A stretch of DNA of 54,033 nucleotides from Candidatus Kaiserbacteria bacterium (lineage in GTDB: Bacteria > Patescibacteriota > Minisyncoccia > Phycocordibacterales > Phycocordibacteraceae), in contig JACRFL010000006.1 of assembly GCA_016217905.1 (NCBI GenBank), positions 1-54,033 of the forward strand. The letters run 5' to 3'. The notes under the pieces are model-generated. The model saw only the letters and a program-made list of their open reading frames with translations. It made no database searches and was not told the DNA's origin. Positions 31,716-39,486 of the stretch are shown piece by piece; the stretch's first letter is position 1; each line of letters begins with the position of its first letter. A program made the position numbers and the translations under genes.

Positions 31716-31877
31716 TTAAGGACAGCTCGATTCCTCGCCACGCTCTTCTTCTGTTTTCTCCTCTTCTCCCTCGATAGGTACGGCGGATTCTTCTGCCCAT
31801 TTTTTAAAAGACTTCTCCGCCTTGTCTAACTCTTCCTTGCCATATGCCCTCCCGATGAATTTTGGTCCTTTCTCCAT
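31716..31877 (-). CDS. Small highly charged protein (53 aa)
   Basis: The frame MEKGPKFIGRAYGKEELDKA... is followed by KSFKKWAEESAVPIEGEEEK and an acidic tail ending SSCP. It looks like a short helix plus a disordered acidic tail; no family is recognised. TATACT lies 7 bases before the ATG, the same leaderless arrangement as in neighbouring genes, which is the main support for its being a gene. It ends 6 bases before the AI-2E gene's promoter region. Confidence 0.6.
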   Translation of the reverse strand: MEKGPKFIGRAYGKEELDKAEKSFKKWAEESAVPIEGEEEKTEEERGEESSCP

Positions 31878-31884
31878 TGAGAGA

Positions 31885-31890
31885 AGTATA
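31885..31890 (-). promoter_or_regulatory. Candidate -10 element of the 53-aa gene (leaderless)
   Basis: GCTATACT with 7 bases to the ATG at 31877. Confidence 0.5.
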
Positions 31891-31898
31891 GCTTGAAT

Positions 31899-31938
31899 CC
31901 ACCAACACGAAGGGCACGATTTCTCGCGCCCTTCGTGT
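31899..31938 (-). terminator. Long hairpin after the FN3 surface-protein gene
   Basis: CCAACACGAAGGGC (from 31899) pairs with GCCCTTCGTGTTGG (to 31938), a 14-bp stem. On the minus strand it follows the FN3 protein gene and the tRNA-flank repeat and precedes the 53-aa gene. There is no U-run, so termination is uncertain. Confidence 0.5.
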
Positions 31939-31994
31939 TGGTGATGCTGGACGGTACTGATTCCCTGCCTGCGCCGTACTCGTCGCGGCAGGCT

Positions 31995-32014
31995 GGCTGG
32001 CGTCACAACCGTGT
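31995..32014 (+). repeat. tRNA-fMet flank repeat, copy A
   Basis: CTGGCGTCACAACCGTGTTG is identical over 20 bases to 36263-36282, and its last 14 bases match the sequence adjoining the tRNA-fMet 3' end at 38026-38039. All copies have the same orientation. Confidence 0.7.
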
Positions 32015-32055
32015 TGCCCGCGGGATACTCTGTACCCGGATTGTGCTTTTTGTCC

Positions 32056-34859
32056 CTATAACCCCAACACCGTTTGAATGGTGTGCCGCGTCTTGTAGCC
32101 GACATAGCCGGAGACGGGCGTGACGCCGAATTTCTTCTGGAAGTCAGCCACTGCTTTTTGCGTACGCGCACCGAAGTAGCCGGAGATTATCCCTTCGGGG
32201 TAACTGCCTTCATAGGCGAGGAACTTTTGGAGGCTCGCGACGCCCGCGCCGGTATCACCGCGCTTGAGGTCGGCTAGCAGATTCGCGATGTCGTTCGGCG
32301 TGCCCGTCACCATCCAGCCCTGTGACAGCGCATTGAGAACCATGCGGGTTGCCGCGTCGGCGGTGCCGGTTTGTGGCAGTTTGTACGCCGTCTGAAATTG
32401 CTTCAGTGCCGCTTGGGTGAGCGGTCCGAAATAGCCGGTAGTGAGTTCGCTCGGGTGTACGTTCACGGTATTGAGGACTTGCTGGAGGTGCACCACTTCA
32501 AGACTCTTGTCGCCGAGCCTCATGTCGGCGGTCAGATGTTCTATCGCGAGCGCCGGTTGGAGTACTGGATTCTCATTGAGCTGTACTTGATGGACGCCCG
32601 CTTTTGGCGCTTCGGATACCTGAAGTGCATTAGAGTACTGCCCTGCCGCGTTCTTTGAGTACAAGCTGTAGTAATAGGTGGTGCCGTTTGCGAGGTTCGT
32701 GTCCGTGAAGGTCCTTGAGTTGCCGCTATATATCACCTCCCCGTCGGCGAGAGAAGAGGGATACCCGCCCTCTTTGCGCACAATGGTCGTCCCCGCGAAG
32801 TTACTGGTCAGAGGATTTCTCCAGATAAAGATTATTTGCGAGTCTGCGGCGGCAGCGGCAATGAGCGCGGGTGTCGGCGCAGAAATCGTAGACCCGCTCG
32901 CACTGCCGCCGCTTGCACCGCCTGCTGTGCTACTCGTAGGCTCGGCAGTCGCCGTTGACGTCGGGGCCGTTCCAGAGGTCGTGAAGGTGTGGTCGTCGGA
33001 ATACGTGATGTTAGCCGCAGAGTCGACGGCCTTTATGCGGAAGTGATACGTCGTGCCCGAGAGAAGCGAGGAGAGTGTTATCGTGTGCGAGGTCGCGAGT
33101 GTCGTGTCGGAGAGTACGTTCGTTTCGTAGGCAGTTGTGAGGCCGTAGCGGACGCTGCCGTTTGTATTCTCATCGGTCGTAAAGGAAACGGACGCGCTCG
33201 TTGAGCCGACGGAGAAAGAGGACACGGAAAGAATATTTGCCGCCGGATCGACGACTATCGGAGTCGCGAGCGTCGTGAAGGAATGCCCGCAAGAGTCTGC
33301 GCGATTCCCCGCCACATCGGTCGCGCGGATGCAGTAGTAATACGTCGTGTTCGGCGTGAGGTTGAGCAGCGTAGTGGCATGCGAGAGGAGTGCGGTCGTA
33401 GGCGCGGAGGCCGACAACCCGTAGCTTGTCGTGGTGCCGTACTCGAGTGTTGCGGTAGCGAGCTCGCTGGTCGTCCAGTTTACTCCCGACTGCGTGCCGC
33501 CGATGGGCGCGGCAATTATACTCTCGATGGAAGGCGGCGTTGTGTCGGTCGCTGCCACGGCGACGACTGCAACGGGTGCATCAGTCGTGAATGTGTTGTC
33601 TGGCGACATTGCGGTATTGCCCGAGGCATCGCTCGAGACAACGCGATAGTGGTAGGTGGTGCCAGCGGTAAGACTGGCAAGAGACGTGCCGTGTGTGAGT
33701 GTGAAGGCGCCCTCAAGCGGCGTCTGCGATCCGTAACTCAATGTTACGCCGTACTGCAAGTAACCGGTTGCCACTTCGTCGGTTGTCCACGATACGCTCG
33801 CCGAAGTAGTGGCGACTGGCGCAACCGTAACGAGTGAGATGGTGGGCGGCATGGTGTCGATCGTCGTCTGCACGACGGCAGTCGTGACGGTGTTCGTGCT
33901 TGCGCAGGAGGAGGAAGAGTTCCCGAAGAGGTCGGTCGCGCGGATGCAGAAATAATAGGTGGTGCCGGCGGCAAGCCCAGTGAGGGTTGCCGTATGCGCA
34001 AGGAGCGCGCCCGCTGGGAGCGTTGCCGAGGACCCGTAACTCATTGATGTGCCGTACTCGAGTCTGGAGGTCGCAAGCTCATTGGTCGTCCAGAGAACAG
34101 TCGCAACGCTCGGCTCAAGAGAAACCGACGAGATGCCGGTTATGACGGGCGGGACAGTATCGCTCACCGTGACGAGCGCGCTCACCGGGAGCGCGCTCGT
34201 CGTGAAGGTCGCGTCCCCGTGCCGGTGACGAGGTTCCCCGCCGCGTCGCGGGAGAACACGCGGTAGTGGTACGTCGTGTCGGGCGAAAGGTCCGCGAGAG
34301 TCACCGAGTGCGTAAGCGCGAGCGTCGTGTCGGGAGAGGAGGAGAGACCGTAGCTCGATGTCGTGCCGTACTGCACCTGCGCATCTGCATTTTCGCTCGT
34401 GGTCCAGGTAATCGTCGCGGAAGAAGTCGCCACCGGAGCGGCCACAACCAGAAAGAGTATCGGCGCGGCAATGTCGGGAGCCGCTGCGGTTGTAAAGGTG
34501 CTGCACGAGCTTGCGGTGTTGCCCGCGAGATCCGTCGCATCAATGCAGTAATAATAGGTGGTTGAGGGCGAGAGGCCGGTGAGCGTAGCAGTGTGCACGA
34601 GGGCCACGCTCACGTCCACCGAGAGGGTTGAGCCGTAGCTCGCGGTCAGCCCGTAGCGCAATTGCGAGGTCGCAAGCTCATTGGTCGTCCACGCGAGCGT
34701 GATGCCGGTGGGCAGGAGCGAAGACTCCACGACGCCGGAAATAATGGGTGGGGTCGTGTCGGTCGGCGTCGTTACGACGCCGCCGAGCTGGGCGAATGCG
34801 GGCAGGGCAGGGAGCAAGAGGAACGAGAGTGCAGCGAGAAACGCTGCGAACCTCTTCAT
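32056..34859 (-). pseudogene. Secreted FN3-repeat protein with C-terminal peptidoglycan-binding domains; one frameshift
   Basis: A signal peptide (MKRFAAFLAALSFLLLPALPAFA) is followed by about seven repeats of roughly 95 residues with the FN3-like pattern TPPxIS...VxWTTxExATSxxxYG...HxxTLxxLxxxTTYYY...ATDxxGN...FTT. After a Ser/Thr linker and another FN3-like unit come two PG_binding_1 domains: GDKSLEVVHLQQVLNTV...TGYFGPLTQAALKQFQ and GDTGAGVASLQKFLAYEG...SGYFGARTQKAVADFQKKFGV. The frame breaks once near 34205-34215 (GGGG in GGCACGGGGACGCGACC); restoring one base joins NLVTGT to DATFTTSALPVS and gives about 934 residues. It would anchor to the cell wall and display a long stalk, perhaps for attachment to a host cell. 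As written it is split. Confidence 0.85.
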
Positions 34860-34997
34860 GCGGTTTTACCAAATAGAGATGGATAAAAGGATGAGAGGAT
34901 GTTTTTCATATGTAGAGTATAGGCGGTAAAGGCGAAACGTGGTCCGCCCCTTCTCCCGCGCGAGGGGATAACTATTTTCACCAGGACGGTACTCGTT

Positions 34998-35228
34998 TTA
35001 TAAATCTTTAATGATGTCTGTGAACTGCTCCTTCGAAACGCCAAGGGTGCGCAAGTTGTTTGAAATGATGAATTGCGGCAGCTCGTCATCGCATGGGACA
35101 ATGATTGGACGAAGTAGACCGGACTTTTTGTATTCCCTATGACTTTCTTCTTGACTCTTAAACTCGCAGTCGATAGCAAGCAGGAATTTCTCAAATCGTT
35201 TCCAGCTTACTTTACCGACCTTATCCAT
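34998..35228 (-). CDS. hicA: HicA-like toxin, divergent
   Basis: The 76-residue protein resembles HicA mRNA interferases: KVSWKRFEKFLLAIDCEFKSQEESHREYKKSGLLRPIIVPCDDELPQFIISNNLRTLGVSKEQFTDII. The catalytic histidine is expected in the ESHREY segment, and the tail matches the family's final N-x-L-x-x-L-G helix. It lies 9 bases downstream of a HicB-like antitoxin gene on the same strand. Unlike the broken hicA at the left edge this one is complete. The region 34860-34997 upstream of the FN3 gene contains nothing recognisable. Confidence 0.78.
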   Translation of the reverse strand: MDKVGKVSWKRFEKFLLAIDCEFKSQEESHREYKKSGLLRPIIVPCDDELPQFIISNNLRTLGVSKEQFTDIIKDL

Positions 35229-35237
35229 GAGGGGTAG

Positions 35238-35531
35238 CTATGCAGTTACCGGGACACGCACATTCACAGACTGCTGAGAAATCATCGGAGGGTCCCATGC
35301 GATTTGTCCCTTGTGCCAACCGAGATCAGACAAAACGGCGTCGACCGTATTGTTTTCGATGATGTCCTTAAAGAAGATCGCGACAAGCTCGCCAAAACGT
35401 TGCTTAGCTTCCGCCTCATCCTTGCCTGTGGTGGGAATATCGAGTGCTGGAGTGTAGACAACGACCCTCTCACCCTCTTGTATAAAAGAGACCGGCAAAT
35501 TCAATTCAAGCTGGTGCGCAATTTGATCCAT
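35238..35531 (-). CDS. hicB: HicB-like antitoxin
   Basis: The 97-residue protein has the variant HicB fold: LPVSFIQEGERVVVYTPALDIPTTGKDEAEAKQRFGELVAIFF, then a helical tail with DAVLSDLGWHK. It should pair with the HicA-like toxin encoded immediately downstream. No DNA-binding domain is obvious after the HicB core. The 150 bases between it and the DUF6624-like remnant hold no other gene. Confidence 0.75.
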   Translation of the reverse strand: MDQIAHQLELNLPVSFIQEGERVVVYTPALDIPTTGKDEAEAKQRFGELVAIFFKDIIENNTVDAVLSDLGWHKGQIAWDPPMISQQSVNVRVPVTA

Positions 35532-35685
35532 GGGGACATGGTAGCGTGTTCAGCAATCCAAAGGTTCTTCCGCGACCCTTCTTCCCTCTTTAGCGACGGG
35601 GGCCGGTATGGGTCTGTTTGAGATGGTTGGGAGATTCCCAGCGAGTTCTGAGAGCCGAACAAGCGGGGCGGTACTGTATTGATAT

Positions 35686-36176
35686 TTATTTTCCTGATTT
35701 GGTCAAACTCAAATATACGGCTAGCTGTTCGGCTCTAGCAGGTATACCGCGTTCAGCGCGCATTGCGTCAGTGATGCCGGACTCCTCATCGCTAAGCATA
35801 GTGGCTTGTTCATACTCTCCATTCTCCGATTTCTTGAATTGCGTGCCCCATTTTTGTTTGATGAAAGCCATTTCGCACGCTCGTTGCCTTGCTCAGCGGA
35901 AATGGAAGCCAATCCTTCAGCTACCTTATAGTCTTCGGCATTCCGACTGTGCTGAAAAATCATCGCGAGATTGTATAAGTTATCGCCCGATAGAATTATC
36001 TTGCCTTCTTTATATTCGTTATAGATTTCTCGACCCCGTTGTAGTCGCAGCGAATCATTCGAGATCATGCGCTGAATACCACCCTCTTCAAAGGCACTTG
36101 CTCGGTCTGCTTGGTCACTTTGGAAAAGTCGCAAGGCCCTGTCGAGCGATTCTTTAAAAGGCAACTCTTCGTTCAT
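35686..36176 (-). pseudogene. Decayed DUF6624-like/TPR-type protein
   Basis: The first frame (MNEELPFKESLDRALRLFQS..., YNLAMIFQHSRNAEDYKVAEGL, SISAEQGNERAKW) and the last frame (FIKQKWGTQFKKSENGEYEQ, then RGIPARAEQLAVY) belong to one protein. In relatives AKWLAA...DRYLL...QKWGTQF is separated by about 15 more residues, so a deletion that also shifts the frame has occurred near 35868-35880. TATACT stands 7 bases before the ATG at 36176. Function unknown; KPQKFGTQF in the DUF6624 gene at 13331 is the closest match in the window. Confidence 0.65.
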
Positions 36177-36183
36177 ATTTGTT

Positions 36184-36189
36184 AGTATA
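36184..36189 (-). promoter_or_regulatory. Candidate -10 of the DUF6624-like remnant (leaderless)
   Basis: GCTATACT with 7 bases to the ATG at 36176. Confidence 0.5.
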
Positions 36190-36203
36190 GCTTGAACTAA
36201 GAA

Positions 36204-36237
36204 ATGCAAAAGCCGCTCTTTCGAGCGGCTTTTGCAT
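36204..36237. terminator. Perfect 15-bp hairpin with flanking A/T runs
   Basis: Positions 36204-36218 pair with 36223-36237 around TTTC. U-runs occur inside the stem on either strand (CTTTTGC). It lies beside the tRNA-flank repeat copy B, in the same relation as the hairpins next to copies A and C. Confidence 0.55.
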
Positions 36238-36262
36238 ATGTGATGCCGAGCGGTACTGGTTC

Positions 36263-36282
36263 CTGGCGTCACAACCGTGTTG
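36263..36282 (+). repeat. tRNA-fMet flank repeat, copy B
   Basis: Identical over 20 bases to copy A. A partial third echo, TTCCTGGCTCACAACC, follows at 36294-36310. Confidence 0.7.
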
Positions 36283-36331
36283 GGGAACAGGAGTCTTCCT
36301 GGCTCACAACCCCTTATGTTTCCTCAAACTA

Positions 36332-36368
36332 TTGACGAATCGGATAGTATCGGATAGTATCGAATATA
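36332..36368 (+). promoter_or_regulatory. Promoter with 10-bp tandem repeats upstream of the Fic operon
   Basis: TTGACG (36332-36337), 17 bases, TAGTAT (36355-36360). The spacer and -10 are made of the direct repeat ATCGGATAGT twice and a third partial copy ATCGAATATA, at 10-base spacing, so bound proteins would lie on one face of the helix. A second hexamer TATATC lies 5 bases before the ATG. Confidence 0.55.
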
Positions 36369-36384
36369 TAAGCTATATCAGATT

Positions 36385-37449
36385 ATGAAAGACAGGTTCA
36401 ATAAGAGAATACACCTCTCGGGAGGAATCCTGAAGAAAATCGCACAAATCGATGAGTTTAAGGGGTTGTGGCGCGGAACAGGAGAGATGAATCCTCACAT
36501 CCTGAAGCAACTCCAAGCGTTAGTTATAATCACGTCGACTGGAGCATCAACTCGTATCGAGGGATCAGCAATGAGCGACGAGGAGGTCGCACGTCTTCTT
36601 CGCGGACTGAAAGCAAAACAACCAAAAGGGCGCGACGAGGAAGAAGTTGCCGGCTATGCCGATCTCCTCGGTCGTGTATTTGACCACTACCCTTCCTTGA
36701 AGCTAACCGAGGGGCAGATTCTGCAATTCCATGAGATTCTCTTACACTTCGCTGAAAAAGATGTATTGCACAAAGGGAAATACAAACCGACCGACAATGT
36801 CGTCGTGATACGTAATCCTGATGGCGAGGATGTTGTCCTCTTCCGTCCGACGCCTCCCTATCTCGTCAAAAAAGAAATGGGTGATGTTATTTCGTGGACG
36901 AATGAGAATATTGACGGACACGAATTTCATCCTCTTCTGGTCATCTCAAATTTCATATTTGAATTTCTTGCGATCCATCCATTCCATGACGGCAATGGGC
37001 GGCTATCGCGTGCACTCACGAACCTACTGCTCCTGCAATCGGGATATGCACATATCCCTTATATATCACTTGAAGAAATAATCGAGGAACGGAAGACCGA
37101 TTATTATCTCTCGCTCCGGCAAACGCAAAAGAATCACAAAACCGACAACGAAGACATTTCGGCATGGGTCAATTTTATGCTCGATGCACTTATCGAACAG
37201 ACGTTGCGAGCTCAAGTTCTGCTTGATGCCAAACAGCCGGAAAAGCTTCTCTCCGAAAAGCAAATCATCGTTTACGGACTTTTTGCCGCTGGAAACATTC
37301 TTGGCACCAAGGAAATTACCGAGCGACTTGCGGGGGAAGTGGCAGAATCGACTATCAAAAAAACCCTCTCGCGACTTGTTGAGTTGAAACTGCTTGAGCG
37401 ACTCGGCAGCGCGCGAAGTACGCGGTATCGAAAAAAATATGAATCTTAG
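36385..37449 (+). CDS. Fic-domain AMPylase-type protein with winged-helix tail
   Basis: The 354-residue protein has a Fic domain with the full catalytic motif HPFHDGNGR (residues 198-206), so it can transfer AMP or a related group to a hydroxyl. An N-terminal inhibitory motif, STRIEG (55-60), fits the S/T-x-x-x-E-G rule for class II self-inhibited Fic proteins. The last 80 residues form a winged-helix (KEITERLAGEVAESTIKKTLSRLVELKLLERLG). The layout is the common regulator-like Fic protein. It overlaps the next gene by 11 bases. The tandem repeats in the promoter could be its own binding sites. Confidence 0.92.
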   Translation: MKDRFNKRIHLSGGILKKIAQIDEFKGLWRGTGEMNPHILKQLQALVIITSTGASTRIEGSAMSDEEVARLLRGLKAKQPKGRDEEEVAGYADLLGRVFDHYPSLKLTEGQILQFHEILLHFAEKDVLHKGKYKPTDNVVVIRNPDGEDVVLFRPTPPYLVKKEMGDVISWTNENIDGHEFHPLLVISNFIFEFLAIHPFHDGNGRLSRALTNLLLLQSGYAHIPYISLEEIIEERKTDYYLSLRQTQKNHKTDNEDISAWVNFMLDALIEQTLRAQVLLDAKQPEKLLSEKQIIVYGLFAAGNILGTKEITERLAGEVAESTIKKTLSRLVELKLLERLGSARSTRYRKKYES

Positions 37450-37912
37450 CCTCACCAAAGAACAATTTAAGGAACTCTTGCAGTTGGTGCACCTGGGCGG
37501 GTATATGCGCAATGCCGTCCGTGAACAAGAGGGTGTCTACGAACCAAAGCACGACGAGGCATTCGAAAACATGCTTTACCGCGTCGGTCTTGGGCACGGA
37601 ATCACAGGAATGGAGAAAAGTGAGGACGGTTATATTGGCCCCTCGCCCGACACTGAGGAACAACGGCATACGATTATAGAGGCTTATGATGAAGACCAGT
37701 TCTGGTTCGAGCTTGAGCGGCTCCTTGGCCAGCGTGATCTTGAAAGGACAATGACGAAAGAAGAGAGACGAGAGATTGACAAACAGGGCTGGCTACCAAA
37801 ACGAGTTCACGAGTTGTATGAAAAATACAGCGACGAGTTCGAAGCTTTCGGTATTGAGCGGCTTGAAATAAATCCATCTGCGCCGATTCCTGATGTTAGA
37901 ACCCTCTTGTGA
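37439..37912 (+). CDS. Acidic protein of unknown function coupled to Fic
   Basis: The 157-residue protein (MNLSLTKEQFKELLQLVHLG..., then EEQRHTIIEAYDEDQFWFEL) is soluble, helical and rich in Glu and Asp. I do not recognise a family, though similar proteins with a KEQFxxLLxLVYLGxWM start are common as small uncharacterised bacterial proteins. The ATG lies inside the last codons of fic, so translation is coupled and the proteins probably interact or share regulation. A terminator follows directly. Confidence 0.75.
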   Translation: MNLSLTKEQFKELLQLVHLGGYMRNAVREQEGVYEPKHDEAFENMLYRVGLGHGITGMEKSEDGYIGPSPDTEEQRHTIIEAYDEDQFWFELERLLGQRDLERTMTKEERREIDKQGWLPKRVHELYEKYSDEFEAFGIERLEINPSAPIPDVRTLL

Positions 37913-37915
37913 ACA

Positions 37916-37943
37916 AAAAGCTGCGACGTACGTCGCGGCTTTT
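37916..37943. terminator. Bidirectional terminator between the Fic operon and tRNA-fMet
   Basis: AAAAGCTGCGACG pairs with CGTCGCGGCTTTT (one G-U) around TA, followed by TTTGTGTTCTTTT. It serves the Fic operon and, on the other strand, the tRNA-fMet transcript. Confidence 0.75.
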
Positions 37944-38025
37944 GTGTTCTTTTCGGAGCTTCATGCCTGTCGGTACTGTACCCTCTTTCAGAGATTCCTG
38001 ATGCGGGCCGGTACTTGACACTGAC

Positions 38026-38039
38026 TCACAACCGTGTTG
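38026..38039 (+). repeat. tRNA-fMet flank repeat, copy C (at the tRNA)
   Basis: TCACAACCGTGTTG overlaps the last three bases of the tRNA gene and its trailer. The same 14 bases occur in copies A and B. Confidence 0.65.
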
Positions 38040-38319
38040 CGGGGGCCGGAATCGAACCGGCGTCTGGAGGTTATGCTTACCACTACAATTTTCATTGCCC
38101 GACTGGTTTGTGGTCTGGACTATGCCTTCACCCGCGAGGGGTGTCTACCGTCTAGTCTCTACACCTTCTCCGACACTTGTCGTTGGAGCTTGGCTCGATG
38201 TTGCCTTTCGCTTTACGCAAGAGGGGTTCGCCGAATTTGGCAGATAATCTTATGCGCGATTGCCCGCGCACACGCCCGAATTGTTCAAGCCTCCCGAGGT
38301 ACCTCTCCTCTACCCCGCT
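38037..38319 (-). tRNA. Initiator tRNA-fMet(CAT) interrupted by a group I intron
   Basis: The exons are 38288-38319 and 38037-38075 on the minus strand. Joined they give a 71-nt cloverleaf: acceptor AGCGGGG/CCCCGCA with an unpaired A1-A72 (initiator hallmark), D arm GAGG-AGAGGTA-CCTC with A11-U24, anticodon stem GGAGG/CCTCC with loop CTCATAA, variable region AGAC, T arm GCCGG-TTCGATT-CCGGC, discriminator A. The break falls between U33 and C34. No CCA is encoded. The anticodon stem lacks the third consecutive G-C pair of classic initiators (A-U at 29-41). Confidence 0.85.
38076..38287 (-). ncRNA. Group I intron, 212 nt, in tRNA-fMet
   Basis: The intron follows an exon ending in U and itself ends in G, as group I splicing requires. 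The P7 strands are visible: GACTA in GAGACTAGACGGTAG and TAGTC in AAGGCATAGTCC, which resembles the conserved S element AAGAUAUAGUCC. A GGGC stretch soon after the 5' splice site can pair with the exon end GCU with the required U-G. There is no open frame for an endonuclease inside. Confidence 0.8.
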
Positions 38320-38365
38320 ATTTACCAGTATACATATAAAAACGGGTCGGGCAATAATCCTCTAG

Positions 38366-38818
38366 CGCGGCAAGCTTGACGAGAGACGCCGCGAGACAGG
38401 TGCGAAAGCTCTTGCTCCTTGGATACGCCGGAATCAGAAATTAAAACAGAGTGATATTAAGATACAGAACCAGCTAGGTCGCCAGGATGTTAACCGAGTA
38501 GCGAGACGCGACTTATTTATGCTCGGTCTTGGTCTCTATTGGAGGGAGGGTTACAAGCGCGGTACTCAAGAATGGGGATTCACGAATTCTGATTCCAAAA
38601 TAATACGGACTGCCCTTGCGTGGCTTAACAAGTGTTACGACGTACCGGTTAAAAACATTATAGCTCGACTCACGATAAACCTCCGGTACAAATCTCAAAC
38701 TGAACGGCTCACGAACATGTGGGCACGTAAGACAGGTATTCCCCACTCCCAATTCGGTAAGCCGACTTTTATACACGGCTATAATGGTTCAAAATTAAAT
38801 GAAGATACCTATCGATGA
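38366..38818 (+). pseudogene. LAGLIDADG-like/HTH protein, 5'-truncated
   Basis: An open frame without a usable start runs from 38366. It reads KLDERRRETGAKALAPWIRR..., then DLFMLGLGLYWREGYKRG, WGFTNSDSKIIRTALAWLNK, ERLTNMWARKTGIPHSQFGKP. This is a family frequent in Patescibacteria whose members start with a helix-turn-helix and continue with L-F-L-x-G-L-x-L-Y-x-x-E-G, reminiscent of LAGLIDADG proteins. The helix-turn-helix is missing because the tRNA gene begins 46 bases upstream. An internal ATG at 38519 would give 99 residues. It may mark an old recombination at the tRNA. Confidence 0.6.
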
Positions 38819-38892
38819 ACTCTTCGTATTAAAGTGCGTCGCGGGACGTCACTCCGGCGGCGTATACTGGCGAGTATTACTGAAATTGACAA

Positions 38893-39456
38893 TCAAATCA
38901 CTTTGAACTCACGCAGGACGGTGCCGTAGTGCGCGACGGTGCGACGCGCGAGCGTCTCGGAAATGGGAAACGCGGCGCCCTCATGCGCTATCCGGTTGCG
39001 CACCCGATGCGCTTCCCAGGCGTTTTGCAGCGTCCGAATCTCGGTCGCATCGACGGAGCGCAACCGTTCGCCGATGTTGTCGCCCTGGTACCCGTGTCGC
39101 GCGAGCGCTTCGTCGAGCATGATGTCGGCTTCGATGATCGCTTCGCGCCACTCGCTCGGCTGCGCGCCGCTGGCAAGTGATTCGATGTGCTGCCAGCGCG
39201 ACCGGACTCCTTCGGCCGTCTCGGGCGCAACAAGGAGCGTGTTGTAGTATTTTTCTTCTCGCTCGCGCAGCTCGAAGAGGCGCACGGTCGCGTATATGAT
39301 GAGGAAGAGAGCAAGAGCAGAAAGTACGTACCCGATGACGATGAGGTACAGCCACAGGTGCGCGAGCCATGCGGCGAGTCCGGCGGCCGAGACGGGGCAC
39401 GCACCATGGAAGCATTCGTAGACGAGGCGGAAGAAGTACTCGACATTGACCTGCAT
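38893..39456 (-). CDS. Membrane-anchored protein of unknown function
   Basis: The 187-residue protein has two close N-terminal hydrophobic segments (about 10-30 and 33-58, LWLYLIVIGYVLSALALFLIIYA) and a soluble part with WQHIESLASGAQPSEWREAIIEADIMLDEAL and a C-terminal HRVRNRIAHEGAAFPISETLARRTV. I recall such proteins as conserved in Patescibacteria without a known role; the histidine in RNRIAHEG recalls HEPN-like R-x-x-x-x-H motifs, which is only a suggestion. TATACT stands 8 bases before the ATG. Confidence 0.7.
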   Translation of the reverse strand: MQVNVEYFFRLVYECFHGACPVSAAGLAAWLAHLWLYLIVIGYVLSALALFLIIYATVRLFELREREEKYYNTLLVAPETAEGVRSRWQHIESLASGAQPSEWREAIIEADIMLDEALARHGYQGDNIGERLRSVDATEIRTLQNAWEAHRVRNRIAHEGAAFPISETLARRTVAHYGTVLREFKVI

Positions 39457-39464
39457 ATGCGCCT

Positions 39465-39470
39465 AGTATA
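39465..39470 (-). promoter_or_regulatory. Candidate -10 of the 187-aa membrane protein gene
   Basis: TATACT with 8 bases to the ATG at 39456. Confidence 0.45.
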
Positions 39471-39486
39471 CGCGGCGCACGCGGCC

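Noticed and set aside
31949-38000. CGGTACT heptamer recurring near hairpins
   Set aside because: A 7-mer is expected several times in a window of this size by chance; only the longer TCACAACCGTGTTG repeat is convincing.
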